From DASUSF01 sp036375275 (GTDB taxonomy: Bacteria; Pseudomonadota; Alphaproteobacteria; Geminicoccales; Geminicoccaceae): a stretch of 22,987 nucleotides of DNA. The stretch spans positions 1-22,987 of the forward strand of contig DASUSF010000306.1 of the NCBI GenBank assembly GCA_036375275.1, given 5' to 3'. Shown in pieces: positions 15,111 through 21,627 of the stretch. A program made the position numbers and the translations under genes. Every line of letters starts with the position of its first letter. Position 1 is the first letter of the stretch. The notes under the pieces were generated by a model, which had not been told where the DNA came from, ran no database searches, and was given only the letters and a program-made list of their open reading frames with translations.

Positions 15111-15434
15111 ATGGCGGAGAGCCAGTCGAAGACCGAGGCCCGGGCCGAACGCGACCTGCGCGACGACCTCGACACCCTCAAGAGCGACCTCGACGCGCTC
15201 AGAAAGGACATCGGGGCGATCGTCCAGTCGCTGAAGGGCACCGCGTCGGGCCGTGCCGAGGAGGAGCTCGACGCGGTCCGCAGGCGCGCGACCCGGCTGG
15301 CCGGCGACCTGCAGAGCCAGGGCAAGGAGCAGCTCCGCGCGTTCGAGGCGCAGATCGAGGAGCGGCCGTTCGCGAGCCTCGCCCTGGCGTTCGCGATCGG
15401 CCTGATCTTCGGCAAGATGTTCGACCGCAGGTGA
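15111..15434 (+). CDS. YqjD/ElaB-like (DUF883-type) membrane-anchored protein
   Basis: A 107-residue protein. Residues 1-80 are highly charged and helical with heptad-like spacing (RDLRDDLDTLKSDLDALRKDI), suggesting a coiled coil. A single C-terminal helix (about 86-101, PFASLALAFAIGLIFGKMF) ends in DRR. This layout, a charged coil then an ERP-F tail anchor with GxxxG-like spacing and a final RR, is that of ElaB/YqjD/YgaM proteins, some of which bind ribosomes at the inner membrane in stationary phase in E. coli. Start ATG 15111 follows a strong GGAGG (15101-15105); an in-frame ATG 20 codons earlier lacks one. It probably forms an operon with the next two genes. Confidence 0.75.
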   Translation: MAESQSKTEARAERDLRDDLDTLKSDLDALRKDIGAIVQSLKGTASGRAEEELDAVRRRATRLAGDLQSQGKEQLRAFEAQIEERPFASLALAFAIGLIFGKMFDRR

Positions 15435-15447
15435 GCGGGCTCTGACC

Positions 15448-15909
15448 TTGCGCATGCTGCTCGGGCTTCTCGGGCTGCCGGCGGTCGGCATCGCCCGGCT
15501 CGCCACCGGGCTGGCCCTCCTCATGGTCGCGCTGGTGCTCCTGATCGTCGGGCTGGTCCGGCTGATCGACACGGTCCAGATCGTCCTCGTGCTGACCTTC
15601 GGGCCGGTGCTCGGGAGCCTGCTGGTGGCGGTGCTCATTCTCGTCGTCGCGGCCGCCTTCGCCGCGATCGGACGGGTCTACCTCCGGCCGCGGGCGCGGG
15701 TGCAGAATGCCGCCGCCGCGGGCGCCGGCGCGGAGATGGTGGCCCAGGTCATGGGCATGATCCGCAGCAACCCGGGCACCGCCGCCGCCGGCGCCGCCCT
15801 GCTCGGGGTGCTGGTCGGCTCGACCCCGGAGCTCCGCCGCTCGCTCAACGACCTGATCAAGCCGGCGCCGAAGCGTCGGCCCGCCCGCGACGAGGAGGTG
15901 CGCGGATGA
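15448..15909 (+). CDS. Small membrane protein, possibly YqjE/holin-like
   Basis: A protein of 153 residues (151 if the ATG at 15454 is used instead of the TTG at 15448; neither has a good ribosome-binding site). Two long hydrophobic helices (about 17-40 and 47-74) are followed by a basic segment (LRPRARVQ), an Ala/Gly-rich weakly hydrophobic stretch (about 108-124, SNPGTAAAGAALLGVLVG) and a charged tail. Its position 13 bases after a YqjD-like gene matches the yqjD-yqjE pairing, in which YqjE is an integral 'holin-like' membrane protein, but I see no diagnostic motif and call the family only by context. Its stop overlaps the start of the SMP-30-type gene (ATGA). Confidence 0.62.
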   Translation: MRMLLGLLGLPAVGIARLATGLALLMVALVLLIVGLVRLIDTVQIVLVLTFGPVLGSLLVAVLILVVAAAFAAIGRVYLRPRARVQNAAAAGAGAEMVAQVMGMIRSNPGTAAAGAALLGVLVGSTPELRRSLNDLIKPAPKRRPARDEEVRG

Positions 15910-16880
15910 GCCGGCCCTTCCGCGTGACCGTGCCCGACCTCGCCTTCGTCGGCGAGGATCTGCGCCGGCCCGAGTGCGTGGCCGCGACCGCCCGCGGCCT
16001 GGTCCACGTCTCCGACGCCCGCGGCGGGATCACGACCATCCGCGCCGACGGCGGCATGAGCCGGCTGCTCGGCCGCGGCGTCGGGGACTTCCTCCCGAAC
16101 GGCTTCTCGCTGCTGCCGGACGGCGGCTACGCGGTCGCGAACCTCGGGCCGGACGGCGGCGCCTGGCGGCTCGCGCCCGACGGCGCGCTGACGCCCGAGG
16201 TGCTCGAGGTCGACGGCTGGCGCCTGCCGCCCACCAACTTCGTCCACCACGACCGCACGAGCGGCGAGGACCGGCTCTGGATCTCGGTCAGCACCCGGCA
16301 CGTGCCGCGCGAGCTCGCCTTCGACCGCCGGGTCGCGGACGGCGTCATCGTGCTCAAGGATCGGCGCGGCGCCCGGGTCGTGGTCGACGATCTGGGCTTC
16401 GCCAACGAGGCCAAGGTCAGCCCCGACGGCCGCCACCTGTACGTCAACGAGACCGTGGCGCGCCGGCTCAGCCGGTTCCCGATCCGGGCCGACGCCAGCC
16501 TCGGCCCGCGCGAGACCGTGGCCGGGTTCGCGGACGGCATCTTCCCGGACGGCTTCGAGTTCGATGCCGAGGACGGGATCTGGATCGCGAGCGTGGTCAG
16601 CAACCGCCTGGTCCGGGTCGCGCCGGGCGGTGCGCAGGAGGTGATCCTCGACGATTCCGACCCGCAGGTCGTCGCGGCGGCCGAGACCGCCTGGGCGGAA
16701 GGGCGGCTCGGCCGGGCCGAGATCGACGGCGGCCGCGCGGGCACGCTCGGCAACCTCGCGAGCGTGACCTTCGGCGGCCCCGGGCTGCGCACGGTCTATC
16801 TCGGCTCGCTGTTCGCGACCCGGCTCGCGACCTTCGCGTCGCCCATCGCCGGGGCCGAGCCGCCGCACTGGCACTACTGA
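15906..16880 (+). CDS. SMP-30/gluconolactonase/LRE-family protein
   Basis: A 324-residue cytoplasmic protein of the six-bladed beta-propeller SMP-30/gluconolactonase type. Repeating blade strings are visible: RPECVAATARGLVHVSDARGGI (about 20-41), PNGFSLLPDGGYAVANLG, NEAKVSPDGRHLYVNETVARRLSRF (about 172-196) and PDGFEFDAEDGIWIASVVSNRLVRV. The Asn and Asp in the NE-KVSPDG and FPDGFEFD segments correspond to the metal-site positions of the family. Members hydrolyse sugar lactones or other esters; the substrate here is unknown. It has no signal peptide. The start overlaps the stop of the membrane protein gene (ATGA). Confidence 0.85.
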   Translation: MSRPFRVTVPDLAFVGEDLRRPECVAATARGLVHVSDARGGITTIRADGGMSRLLGRGVGDFLPNGFSLLPDGGYAVANLGPDGGAWRLAPDGALTPEVLEVDGWRLPPTNFVHHDRTSGEDRLWISVSTRHVPRELAFDRRVADGVIVLKDRRGARVVVDDLGFANEAKVSPDGRHLYVNETVARRLSRFPIRADASLGPRETVAGFADGIFPDGFEFDAEDGIWIASVVSNRLVRVAPGGAQEVILDDSDPQVVAAAETAWAEGRLGRAEIDGGRAGTLGNLASVTFGGPGLRTVYLGSLFATRLATFASPIAGAEPPHWHY

Positions 16881-16918
16881 GGCTCGGGGCAGACCGAGGT
16901 CGGCCCGGCCTCCAGGCT

Positions 16919-16940
16919 GGCGGGCCGCGCCGCGGCCGCC
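16919..16940 (+). terminator. GC-only hairpin upstream of the HMG-CoA lyase gene
   Basis: The bases GGCG-g-GCCGCG pair with CGCGGC-CGCC, giving a 9-pair stem with one bulged G (16923) and a tight 3-base loop. It lies 38 bases after the SMP-30 stop and about 30 bases before the ribosome-binding site of the next gene. It may end the upstream transcript; there is no T-run. Confidence 0.35.
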
Positions 16941-16981
16941 TACATTCCGCGCCTGAGGCTCAAGTCTACGGGAGGCGCGCC

Positions 16982-17920
16982 ATGGCACGTCCGAGCAAGG
17001 TGATCGTGGGCGAGGTCGGCCCGCGCGACGGCTTTCAGATCGAGCGCACCTTCATCCCGACCGCGACCAAGATCGAGCTGATCAACCAGCTGATCGCGGC
17101 CGGCATCCCGGAGATCGAGGTCACCTCGTTCGTGAGCCCGCGGGCGGTGCCGCAGCTCGCCGACGCGGCCGAGGTGGTGGCCGGGCTGGACCGCTCGAAG
17201 GGCACCCACTTCGTGGCCCTGGTGCCCAATGCCCGGGGCGCCGAGCGCGCGGTCGAGGCGGGGATCGACGAGCTCCGGGTGTTCGTCTCCGCGTCCGAGA
17301 GCCACAACCTGAAGAACGTCAACCGGAGCGTCGAGCAGTCGCTCGAAGGCTTCGAGGAGGTCGCCCGGCTCGCGCACGCGGCGGGCCGGCCGGTCTCCGG
17401 CGCGATCGCGACCTCCTTCGGCTGCCCGTTCGAGGGCGACGTGCCGGCCGAGCAGGTCGGCCGGATCGCGGCCCGCTATCGCGACATGGGCTTCGTCGGC
17501 GTGAGCCTGGGCGACACCACCGGCATGGCCACGCCGCCGATCGTCCAGAAGGTGGTCCGCCATCTCCAGCGGGAGGTGCCCGACCTCCCGATCACCCTCC
17601 ACTTCCACAACACCCGCGGGATCGGCCTCGTCAACGTGGTGGCCGGCCTGGACGAGGGCATCGACCGCTACGAAGGCTCGTTCGGCGGCCTCGGCGGCTG
17701 CCCGTTCGCCGCCGGCGCGACCGGAAACATCTGCACCGAGGACCTGGTCAACCTCCTGCACGAGCTCGGCATCGAGACCGGGATCGACCTCGAGAAGCTG
17801 TGCGGCGCGGCGCGCGGCATCGAGCGGGTGCTCGGGCGCGAGCTGCCCGGCCAGGTGATGAAGGCGGGCCCGAGGCTCCACCTGCACGACATGGAGGGGG
17901 TGACGACCGCGGTCGGGTGA
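16982..17920 (+). CDS. Hydroxymethylglutaryl-CoA lyase
   Basis: A 312-residue TIM-barrel enzyme of the HMGL-like family. The N-terminal active-site motif is GEVGPRDGFQIE (Arg15, Asp16), followed by IEVTSFVSPRAVPQLADA (about 46-63). The metal-binding HFHNTRG (His207, His209) and the catalytic loop GGLGGCPFAAGATGNICTEDLV (about 235-256, Cys240) are intact. It cleaves 3-hydroxy-3-methylglutaryl-CoA to acetoacetate and acetyl-CoA, the last step of leucine breakdown. The GGCPFA loop distinguishes it from isopropylmalate and homocitrate synthases. GGGAGG at 16970-16975 sits 6 bases before the ATG. No other leucine catabolic genes are nearby, and related aldolases of the family act on similar acyl-CoAs, so the substrate is likely rather than certain. 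Confidence 0.9.
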   Translation: MARPSKVIVGEVGPRDGFQIERTFIPTATKIELINQLIAAGIPEIEVTSFVSPRAVPQLADAAEVVAGLDRSKGTHFVALVPNARGAERAVEAGIDELRVFVSASESHNLKNVNRSVEQSLEGFEEVARLAHAAGRPVSGAIATSFGCPFEGDVPAEQVGRIAARYRDMGFVGVSLGDTTGMATPPIVQKVVRHLQREVPDLPITLHFHNTRGIGLVNVVAGLDEGIDRYEGSFGGLGGCPFAAGATGNICTEDLVNLLHELGIETGIDLEKLCGAARGIERVLGRELPGQVMKAGPRLHLHDMEGVTTAVG

Positions 17921-17942
17921 ACCTCCGGGCCTGACGCCGACC

Positions 17943-18350
17943 TCACTCCCGCGCCTGGTGGACCTCGATGACGTTGCCGTCGGGATCGTGGAAGAAGATC
18001 TGGTGCCAGCCGCCCATCGCCCAGGTGCCGTAGTCCGAGTAGGGGATGCCCTTCTCCTCGAGGCGGCGCTTGAAGGCCTCGATGTCGTCGGTCCGGAACG
18101 CGATGTGGCCGCGCTCGAGCGGGTTGATCGCCTGCCCGGTGCGGAACGAGACGCCGAGGTCCTTCTCGGCGAGGTGGACCTGGGTCGTGCCGTCGGTGAC
18201 GAAGGCGACGGCGCCGGCGTAGCCTTCGTCGCGGTTGCGGAGCGCTTCCAGCGACGCCTCGGTCTCGAGGTCGAGCACGCCGCGGTAGAACGCGTCCATC
18301 GCCTCGACGTTGGTGGACGACAGGTTGATGTGGTGCAGCTGGATCTTCAT
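17943..18350 (-). CDS. VOC family protein (glyoxalase/dioxygenase fold)
   Basis: A 135-residue single-domain vicinal-oxygen-chelate protein with two beta-alpha-beta-beta-beta modules. LHHINLSSTNVEAMDAFYRGVL opens the first (about 5-26), and GHIAFRTDDIEAFKRRLEEKGI opens the second (about 81-102). IFFHDPDGNVIEVHQ (about 118-132) closes it. Candidate metal ligands are His7, His59 (QVHLAEK), His82 and Glu129. Such proteins include glyoxalase I, fosfomycin-resistance enzymes and ring-cleavage dioxygenases; the sequence does not tell which. Start ATG 18350 follows GGGGAG about 4 bases upstream; a longer open frame upstream is Arg/Pro-rich and not convincing. It is transcribed alone, convergent with the HMG-CoA lyase gene. 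Confidence 0.85.
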   Translation of the reverse strand: MKIQLHHINLSSTNVEAMDAFYRGVLDLETEASLEALRNRDEGYAGAVAFVTDGTTQVHLAEKDLGVSFRTGQAINPLERGHIAFRTDDIEAFKRRLEEKGIPYSDYGTWAMGGWHQIFFHDPDGNVIEVHQARE

Positions 18351-18556
18351 GGGCTCCCCGCTCCCGGTGCCACGGGGCCGGCACGCCGCGCCCCCGTCCC
18401 GCCGCCGACCATCGTCCGGCGCGCGGGCCAGCGCAACCCTCCGCGCGGGCGCCCTTCGCCGTACCGGCCCGGAAGGCCGGGTCCGCCGCGACAGGCCATG
18501 ACCGGCTCGCATGGCCGGGCGGCTGCCTGGGGCGAGAAGGGATCATTGCTTCTTGG
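18351..18556. other. Non-coding stretch upstream of the VOC gene
   Basis: This GC-rich segment should hold the promoter of the VOC gene, but I see no convincing -35/-10 pair, no conserved protein in any frame, and no strong repeat. Open frames through it have Arg/Pro-rich content typical of chance frames at this base composition. Confidence 0.4.
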
Positions 18557-18593
18557 CCCACGACCGCCAGGGCCACCCCCTGACGGTCGTGGG
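18557..18593. repeat. Inverted repeat 1 of the intergenic palindrome row
   Basis: CCCACGACCG (18557-18566) and CGGTCGTGGG (18584-18593) are perfect 10-base inverted arms. Inside them, after one mismatch, CAGGG-type bases 18568-18572 pair with 18578-18582, leaving a 5-base loop. The whole is a hairpin of about 15 pairs. Its arms are unlike those of the two following palindromes. Confidence 0.6.
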
Positions 18594-18620
18594 AGAGCCG
18601 TATCGAAGACTGCCGGGGCC

Positions 18621-18694
18621 AGAGCAGTTTCCGATGAAATGGAACCAGCTTCAGATAGAGGCAGACCCTACGCTCATCGGAAGAAAACTGCTCT
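18621..18694. repeat. Inverted repeat 2 of the intergenic palindrome row
   Basis: AGAGCAGTTT (18621-18630) pairs perfectly with AAACTGCTCT (18685-18694). Further in, CCGATGA (18631-18637) pairs with TCATCGG (18674-18680), with a 4-base bulge AAGA (18681-18684) on the right side. The 36-base interior has no long stem. The segment is clearly richer in A and T than neighbouring genes. The AGAGCA start resembles widespread alphaproteobacterial intergenic repeats (from memory). Confidence 0.65.
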
Positions 18695-18705
18695 ATCTCA
18701 AGGGT

Positions 18706-18772
18706 CTAGAGCATCTTTATCCGCCTAGAACCGCTCGCGAGAGCGGTTCCAGGCAAGCGGATGATGCTCTAG
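18706..18772. repeat. Inverted repeat 3, long cruciform at the lipoprotein gene end
   Basis: CTAGAGCATC (18706-18715) pairs with GATGCTCTAG (18763-18772), ATCCGC (18719-18724) with GCGGAT (18757-18762), and GAACCGCTC (18728-18736) with GAGCGGTTC (18741-18749). The tip is a GCGA tetraloop (18737-18740). About 25 pairs form in 67 bases. The right arm contains the TAG stop codon of the lipoprotein gene (18769-18771 on the minus strand), so the element begins where that reading frame ends and could end or stabilise its transcript. The AGAGCATC start and GAACCGCTC core resemble palindromic repeats of Rhizobiales-type genomes. Confidence 0.7.
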
Positions 18773-19455
18773 CGGCTCGCCGACTGGATCTCCTGGTCCT
18801 GCAGCTCGACCACCAGGCGGGCGAAGGCGTCGGCGAAGGCGGCGGCGATCACCTCGCCCTCGGCGGTCGACCCGTAGCCGCCGACGTCGAACGCGTCGCT
18901 GCCGCCGAGCAGGCCGCTGATGTCCACCCCGCTGGCCGATCCCTCGACCGAGGCCAGCAGCAGGCCGGTCCGGGCGTCGTTCAGGGACAGGACCGTCTTG
19001 ATCTCGCGGACGTTGAGGTCGCCGCCGGCGCTGGTTTCCGCACCCAGCAGGTCGCCGAAGGTCCTGCGGACGTTCGTCCCGGCGGCCTTGGGATTGCTGA
19101 CCGTGATCTGGGGGCGGAGCATGTAGTGCAGCTGATCCGCCACTTCGTGATCGGCGACCAGGTCGAGATCGACGACCTCGAAGCACTTGGAGTCCAGCAT
19201 CATCTTCTCGAGCAGGGGCTCGGGCGAGCCGAGCTTCATCTCCTTCAGGGAATCCAGCACCTCGTCGCCCGGCTGCACCACCGAGGCGAGGCCGAGGGGC
19301 GCCGTGCAGGTCGGGAGGCCGCCGGCCCCGCCGGCAGGGGCGGAGTCGCGGGCGGCGAGCTGCGTCAGTCCGCCACCGCCATTGCCCGGCCCCGGGCATC
19401 CGGCGAGCAGCAGGACCAGAGGAGCGAGGGCTCCGAGAGAGCGCTTGGCGATCAT
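18769..19455 (-). CDS. CsgG/HfaB-like lipoprotein
   Basis: A 228-residue lipoprotein. The signal MIAKRSLGALAPLVLLLAGC ends in a lipobox (LAGC) with acylated Cys20, followed by a Pro/Gly-rich linker, so an outer-membrane lipid anchor is likely. The body has an MMLDSKCFEVVDLDLVAD segment (about 85-102), LHYMLRPQITVSN (about 109-121), VREIKTVLSLNDARTGLLLASVEGSASG (about 148-175) and a final EGEVIAAAFADAFARLVVELQ helix. These suit the CsgG/HfaB/LpoB-like fold (curli or holdfast secretion, or penicillin-binding-protein activation), but the match is by pattern only. No curli or holdfast partner genes are nearby. The stop codon lies in the arm of a large palindrome. Confidence 0.62.
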   Translation of the reverse strand: MIAKRSLGALAPLVLLLAGCPGPGNGGGGLTQLAARDSAPAGGAGGLPTCTAPLGLASVVQPGDEVLDSLKEMKLGSPEPLLEKMMLDSKCFEVVDLDLVADHEVADQLHYMLRPQITVSNPKAAGTNVRRTFGDLLGAETSAGGDLNVREIKTVLSLNDARTGLLLASVEGSASGVDISGLLGGSDAFDVGGYGSTAEGEVIAAAFADAFARLVVELQDQEIQSASR

Positions 19456-19618
19456 GAGTTTCCCTCATCCGTAAGTGTCTAATGGATCCGGCTATTATTT
19501 ATTTCCGGTTGTCCTTGATCTGCGGGATTGCATCCGGAGGCCGACGGTGAGCTGCTTCACAGCGCCAGGCGACCTGAGAGGTCCAGGCGGCCCGTCCGGC
19601 GGCGCACGGGGGAGCTGC
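19456..19618 (-). promoter_or_regulatory. Intergenic region upstream of the lipoprotein gene
   Basis: This 163-base gap separates the peptide permease stop from the lipoprotein start. On the minus strand the AT-rich block AAATAAATAATAG (about 19505-19493), unusual for this genome, lies about 40 bases before the start codon and is the best candidate for a -10 region; no clear -35 is seen. Nearer the permease gene, GACCT-gag-AGGTC (19571-19583) is a small inverted repeat. Confidence 0.35.
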
Positions 19619-20554
19619 CTATCGCTGCAGCCTCGGGTTCAGGACGTCGCGGAGCTGGTCGCCGACGAGGTTGATCGAGACGATCGTGACCAGCAGCGCG
19701 ACGCCCGGGAAGAAGCTGATCCAGTAGCGCCCGGAGAGCAGGTAGTCGTAGCCGTTGGCGATCAGGAGCCCGAGCGACGGCTCGGTGATCGGCAGCCCGA
19801 TGCCGAGAAACGAGAGCGTCGCCTCGAGCGCGATCGCGTTCGCCACCTGGACCGTCACCACGACGATCAGCGGCGGCAGGCAGTTCGGGAGCAGGTGGCC
19901 GAAGACCACGCGCCGGTGGCTGAAGCCGAGGCAGAGCGCCGCCTCGATGTACTCCTTCCGGCGCTCGACCAGGGCCGTGCCGCGGACCGTCCGGGCGTAG
20001 TACGCCCACTGCACGGCGACCAGGGCGATGATGATCTTGTCGACCCCCTGGCCCAGGATCGCGAGCAGGATCAGCGCCACCAGGATCGCCGGGAAGCTCA
20101 GCTGGACGTCGACGATCCGCATGATCAGGGTCTCGACCCAGCCGCCGAAGTAGGCCGCGATCAGGCCCATCGACATGCCGAGCCCGAGCGCGAGCAGCGC
20201 CGACATCGCGCCGACGCCCAGCGAGGTCCGCAGCCCGTACATGATCGCCGACAGCATGTCCCGGCCCTGGCCGTCGGTGCCGAGCCAGTAGGTCTGGCCG
20301 GCGAAGCTCGTTTCGCCCGGCGGGAGCGTCGAGTCCATGATGTCGATCTCGGCGAGGTCGTAGGGGTCCTGCGGCGCCAGCCAGGGCGCGAAGACCGCCG
20401 CGATCGCGACGACCGTGAACACGGCGAGGCCGAGCAGCGCGAGCCGGCTGCGGGTGAAGTCCGCGACGAAACGGCGGAACGGCCCCTGGGGCGCGCGCGC
20501 CGGGGCGTCGAGCTCGGCCTCGATCTCGGCGGCGCGCTCCAGCGCCGTCGTCAC
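19619..20554 (-). CDS. Dipeptide/oligopeptide ABC transporter permease (DppC-type)
   Basis: A 311-residue inner-membrane protein. An N-terminal cytoplasmic stretch (about 1-28) leads to the first helix (RLALLGLAVFTVVAIAAVFAPWLAPQDPY), then the conserved YWLGTDGQGRDMLSAIMYGLRTSLGVG motif. The EAA coupling loop is KEYIEAALCLGFSHRRVVFGHLLPN (about 210-234), and the end carries SFFPGVALLVTIVSINLVGDQLRDVLNP, all hallmarks of DppC/OppC/GsiD subunits. With the DppB-type protein it forms the channel for peptides, nickel or glutathione-like solutes. Its start overlaps the stop of the DppB-type gene. No binding protein or ATPase genes are found on either side in the window, so the substrate is open. 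Confidence 0.93.
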   Translation of the reverse strand: MTTALERAAEIEAELDAPARAPQGPFRRFVADFTRSRLALLGLAVFTVVAIAAVFAPWLAPQDPYDLAEIDIMDSTLPPGETSFAGQTYWLGTDGQGRDMLSAIMYGLRTSLGVGAMSALLALGLGMSMGLIAAYFGGWVETLIMRIVDVQLSFPAILVALILLAILGQGVDKIIIALVAVQWAYYARTVRGTALVERRKEYIEAALCLGFSHRRVVFGHLLPNCLPPLIVVVTVQVANAIALEATLSFLGIGLPITEPSLGLLIANGYDYLLSGRYWISFFPGVALLVTIVSINLVGDQLRDVLNPRLQR

Positions 20555-21528
20555 TGGCCGAGATCCGAGAGCCGGACGCGAGGGTCGAGCACCGAATAGA
20601 GCAGATCGACGACGAGGTTGATGACGATGAACATCACCACGATCACCATCAGGTAGGCGACGATCACCGGGCGGTCGAGCACGGCGATCGAATCGATGAT
20701 CAGCTTGCCCATGCCCGGCCAGGCGAAGATGGTCTCGGTCACCACCGCGAACGCGATCAGCACGCCGAGCTCGAGGCCGGCGACGGTCACCACCGGGATC
20801 AGGATCGTCTTGAGCACGTGGACCCCGATCACGCGCCGGCTGGAGAGGCCCTTGGCGCGGGCGAACTTGACGAAGTCGAGCGGCATCGTCTCGCGCACCC
20901 CGGCGCGGGTCAGCCGGATGATCAGCGACATCTTGAACAGCGCGAGGTTCGTCGACGGCAGGATCAGGTGCTGCCAGCCGTCGAGGGTCAAGAGGCTGGT
21001 CTCGATGCCCAGGACCTCGACCGTCTCGCCGCGGCCGGTCGACGGCAGCCAGCCGAGCATGACCGAGAAGATCATGATCAGCATGATGCCCTGCCAGAAG
21101 TTGGGCAGCGAGAAGCCGAGGATCGAGCCGGCCATGATGGTCCTGCCGGCGGCGCTCTCCGGCCGGAGGCCGGCCCAGAGCCCGAGCGGCACCCCGAGGC
21201 CGACCGCGAGGACCATGCCGACCAGCGCGAGCTCCAGGGTCGCCGGCATGCGCTCGAGGATCAGGGTCAGCGCCGGCCGGTTGAACACGAAGGAGTTGCC
21301 GAGGTCGCCCTGGAGCGCGTTGGTGACGAACACCCAGTACTGCTCGACCAGCGGCCGGTCGAGGCCGAGCGCCCGGATCGCCCGCTCGATCTCCTGCTGG
21401 TCGGCATCGGGGCTGATCAGGATGTCGACCGGGTTGCCGATCGCGAACACGCCGAGGAACACGATCAGCGACATGGCGGCGAGCGCGATCAGGCTCTGCA
21501 TGGTCCGGCGGATCAGGAAGATCAGCAT
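20551..21528 (-). CDS. Dipeptide/oligopeptide ABC transporter permease (DppB-type)
   Basis: A 325-residue inner-membrane protein with the DppB/OppB/GsiC layout. After the first helix (about 8-30, MQSLIALAAMSLIVFLGVFAIG) come GDLGNSFVFNRPALTLILERMPATLELAL, the long coupling region DFVKFARAKGLSSRRVIGVHVLK (about 230-252) and the last helices ending in LLYSVLDPRVR. ATG 21528 is the only start that gives the family N-terminus (LIFLIRRTMQSL). The nearest ribosome-binding-like AGAGGAG lies about 14 bases upstream, longer than usual. The gene overlaps the DppC-type gene by 4 bases. It is divergent from the N-formylglutamate amidohydrolase gene, with 99 bases between the two starts. Confidence 0.93.
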   Translation of the reverse strand: MLIFLIRRTMQSLIALAAMSLIVFLGVFAIGNPVDILISPDADQQEIERAIRALGLDRPLVEQYWVFVTNALQGDLGNSFVFNRPALTLILERMPATLELALVGMVLAVGLGVPLGLWAGLRPESAAGRTIMAGSILGFSLPNFWQGIMLIMIFSVMLGWLPSTGRGETVEVLGIETSLLTLDGWQHLILPSTNLALFKMSLIIRLTRAGVRETMPLDFVKFARAKGLSSRRVIGVHVLKTILIPVVTVAGLELGVLIAFAVVTETIFAWPGMGKLIIDSIAVLDRPVIVAYLMVIVVMFIVINLVVDLLYSVLDPRVRLSDLGQ

Positions 21529-21627
21529 GGAGGCCGCCGCCGCTCCTCTGGGCCCGGCGGCCATTGGGCGCGCGCGCCGGCGCGGCGTCAAGGCGAGGTC
21601 CCCGCTCGGCCAGGCGCGGGCGCCCCG

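Noticed and set aside
18557..18772. The palindrome row as a CRISPR array
   Set aside because: The three units differ in sequence and size and there are no regular spacers or direct repeats, nor any cas genes.
18621..18772. Terminal inverted repeats of an insertion sequence
   Set aside because: The inverted arms enclose under 80 bases with no transposase, and no flanking target duplication is apparent.
18511..19482. A plus-strand open frame crossing the palindrome row and the lipoprotein gene
   Set aside because: Its sequence is partly encoded by the inverted repeats and partly antisense to a lipoprotein with a clear lipobox; no conserved protein pattern is present.
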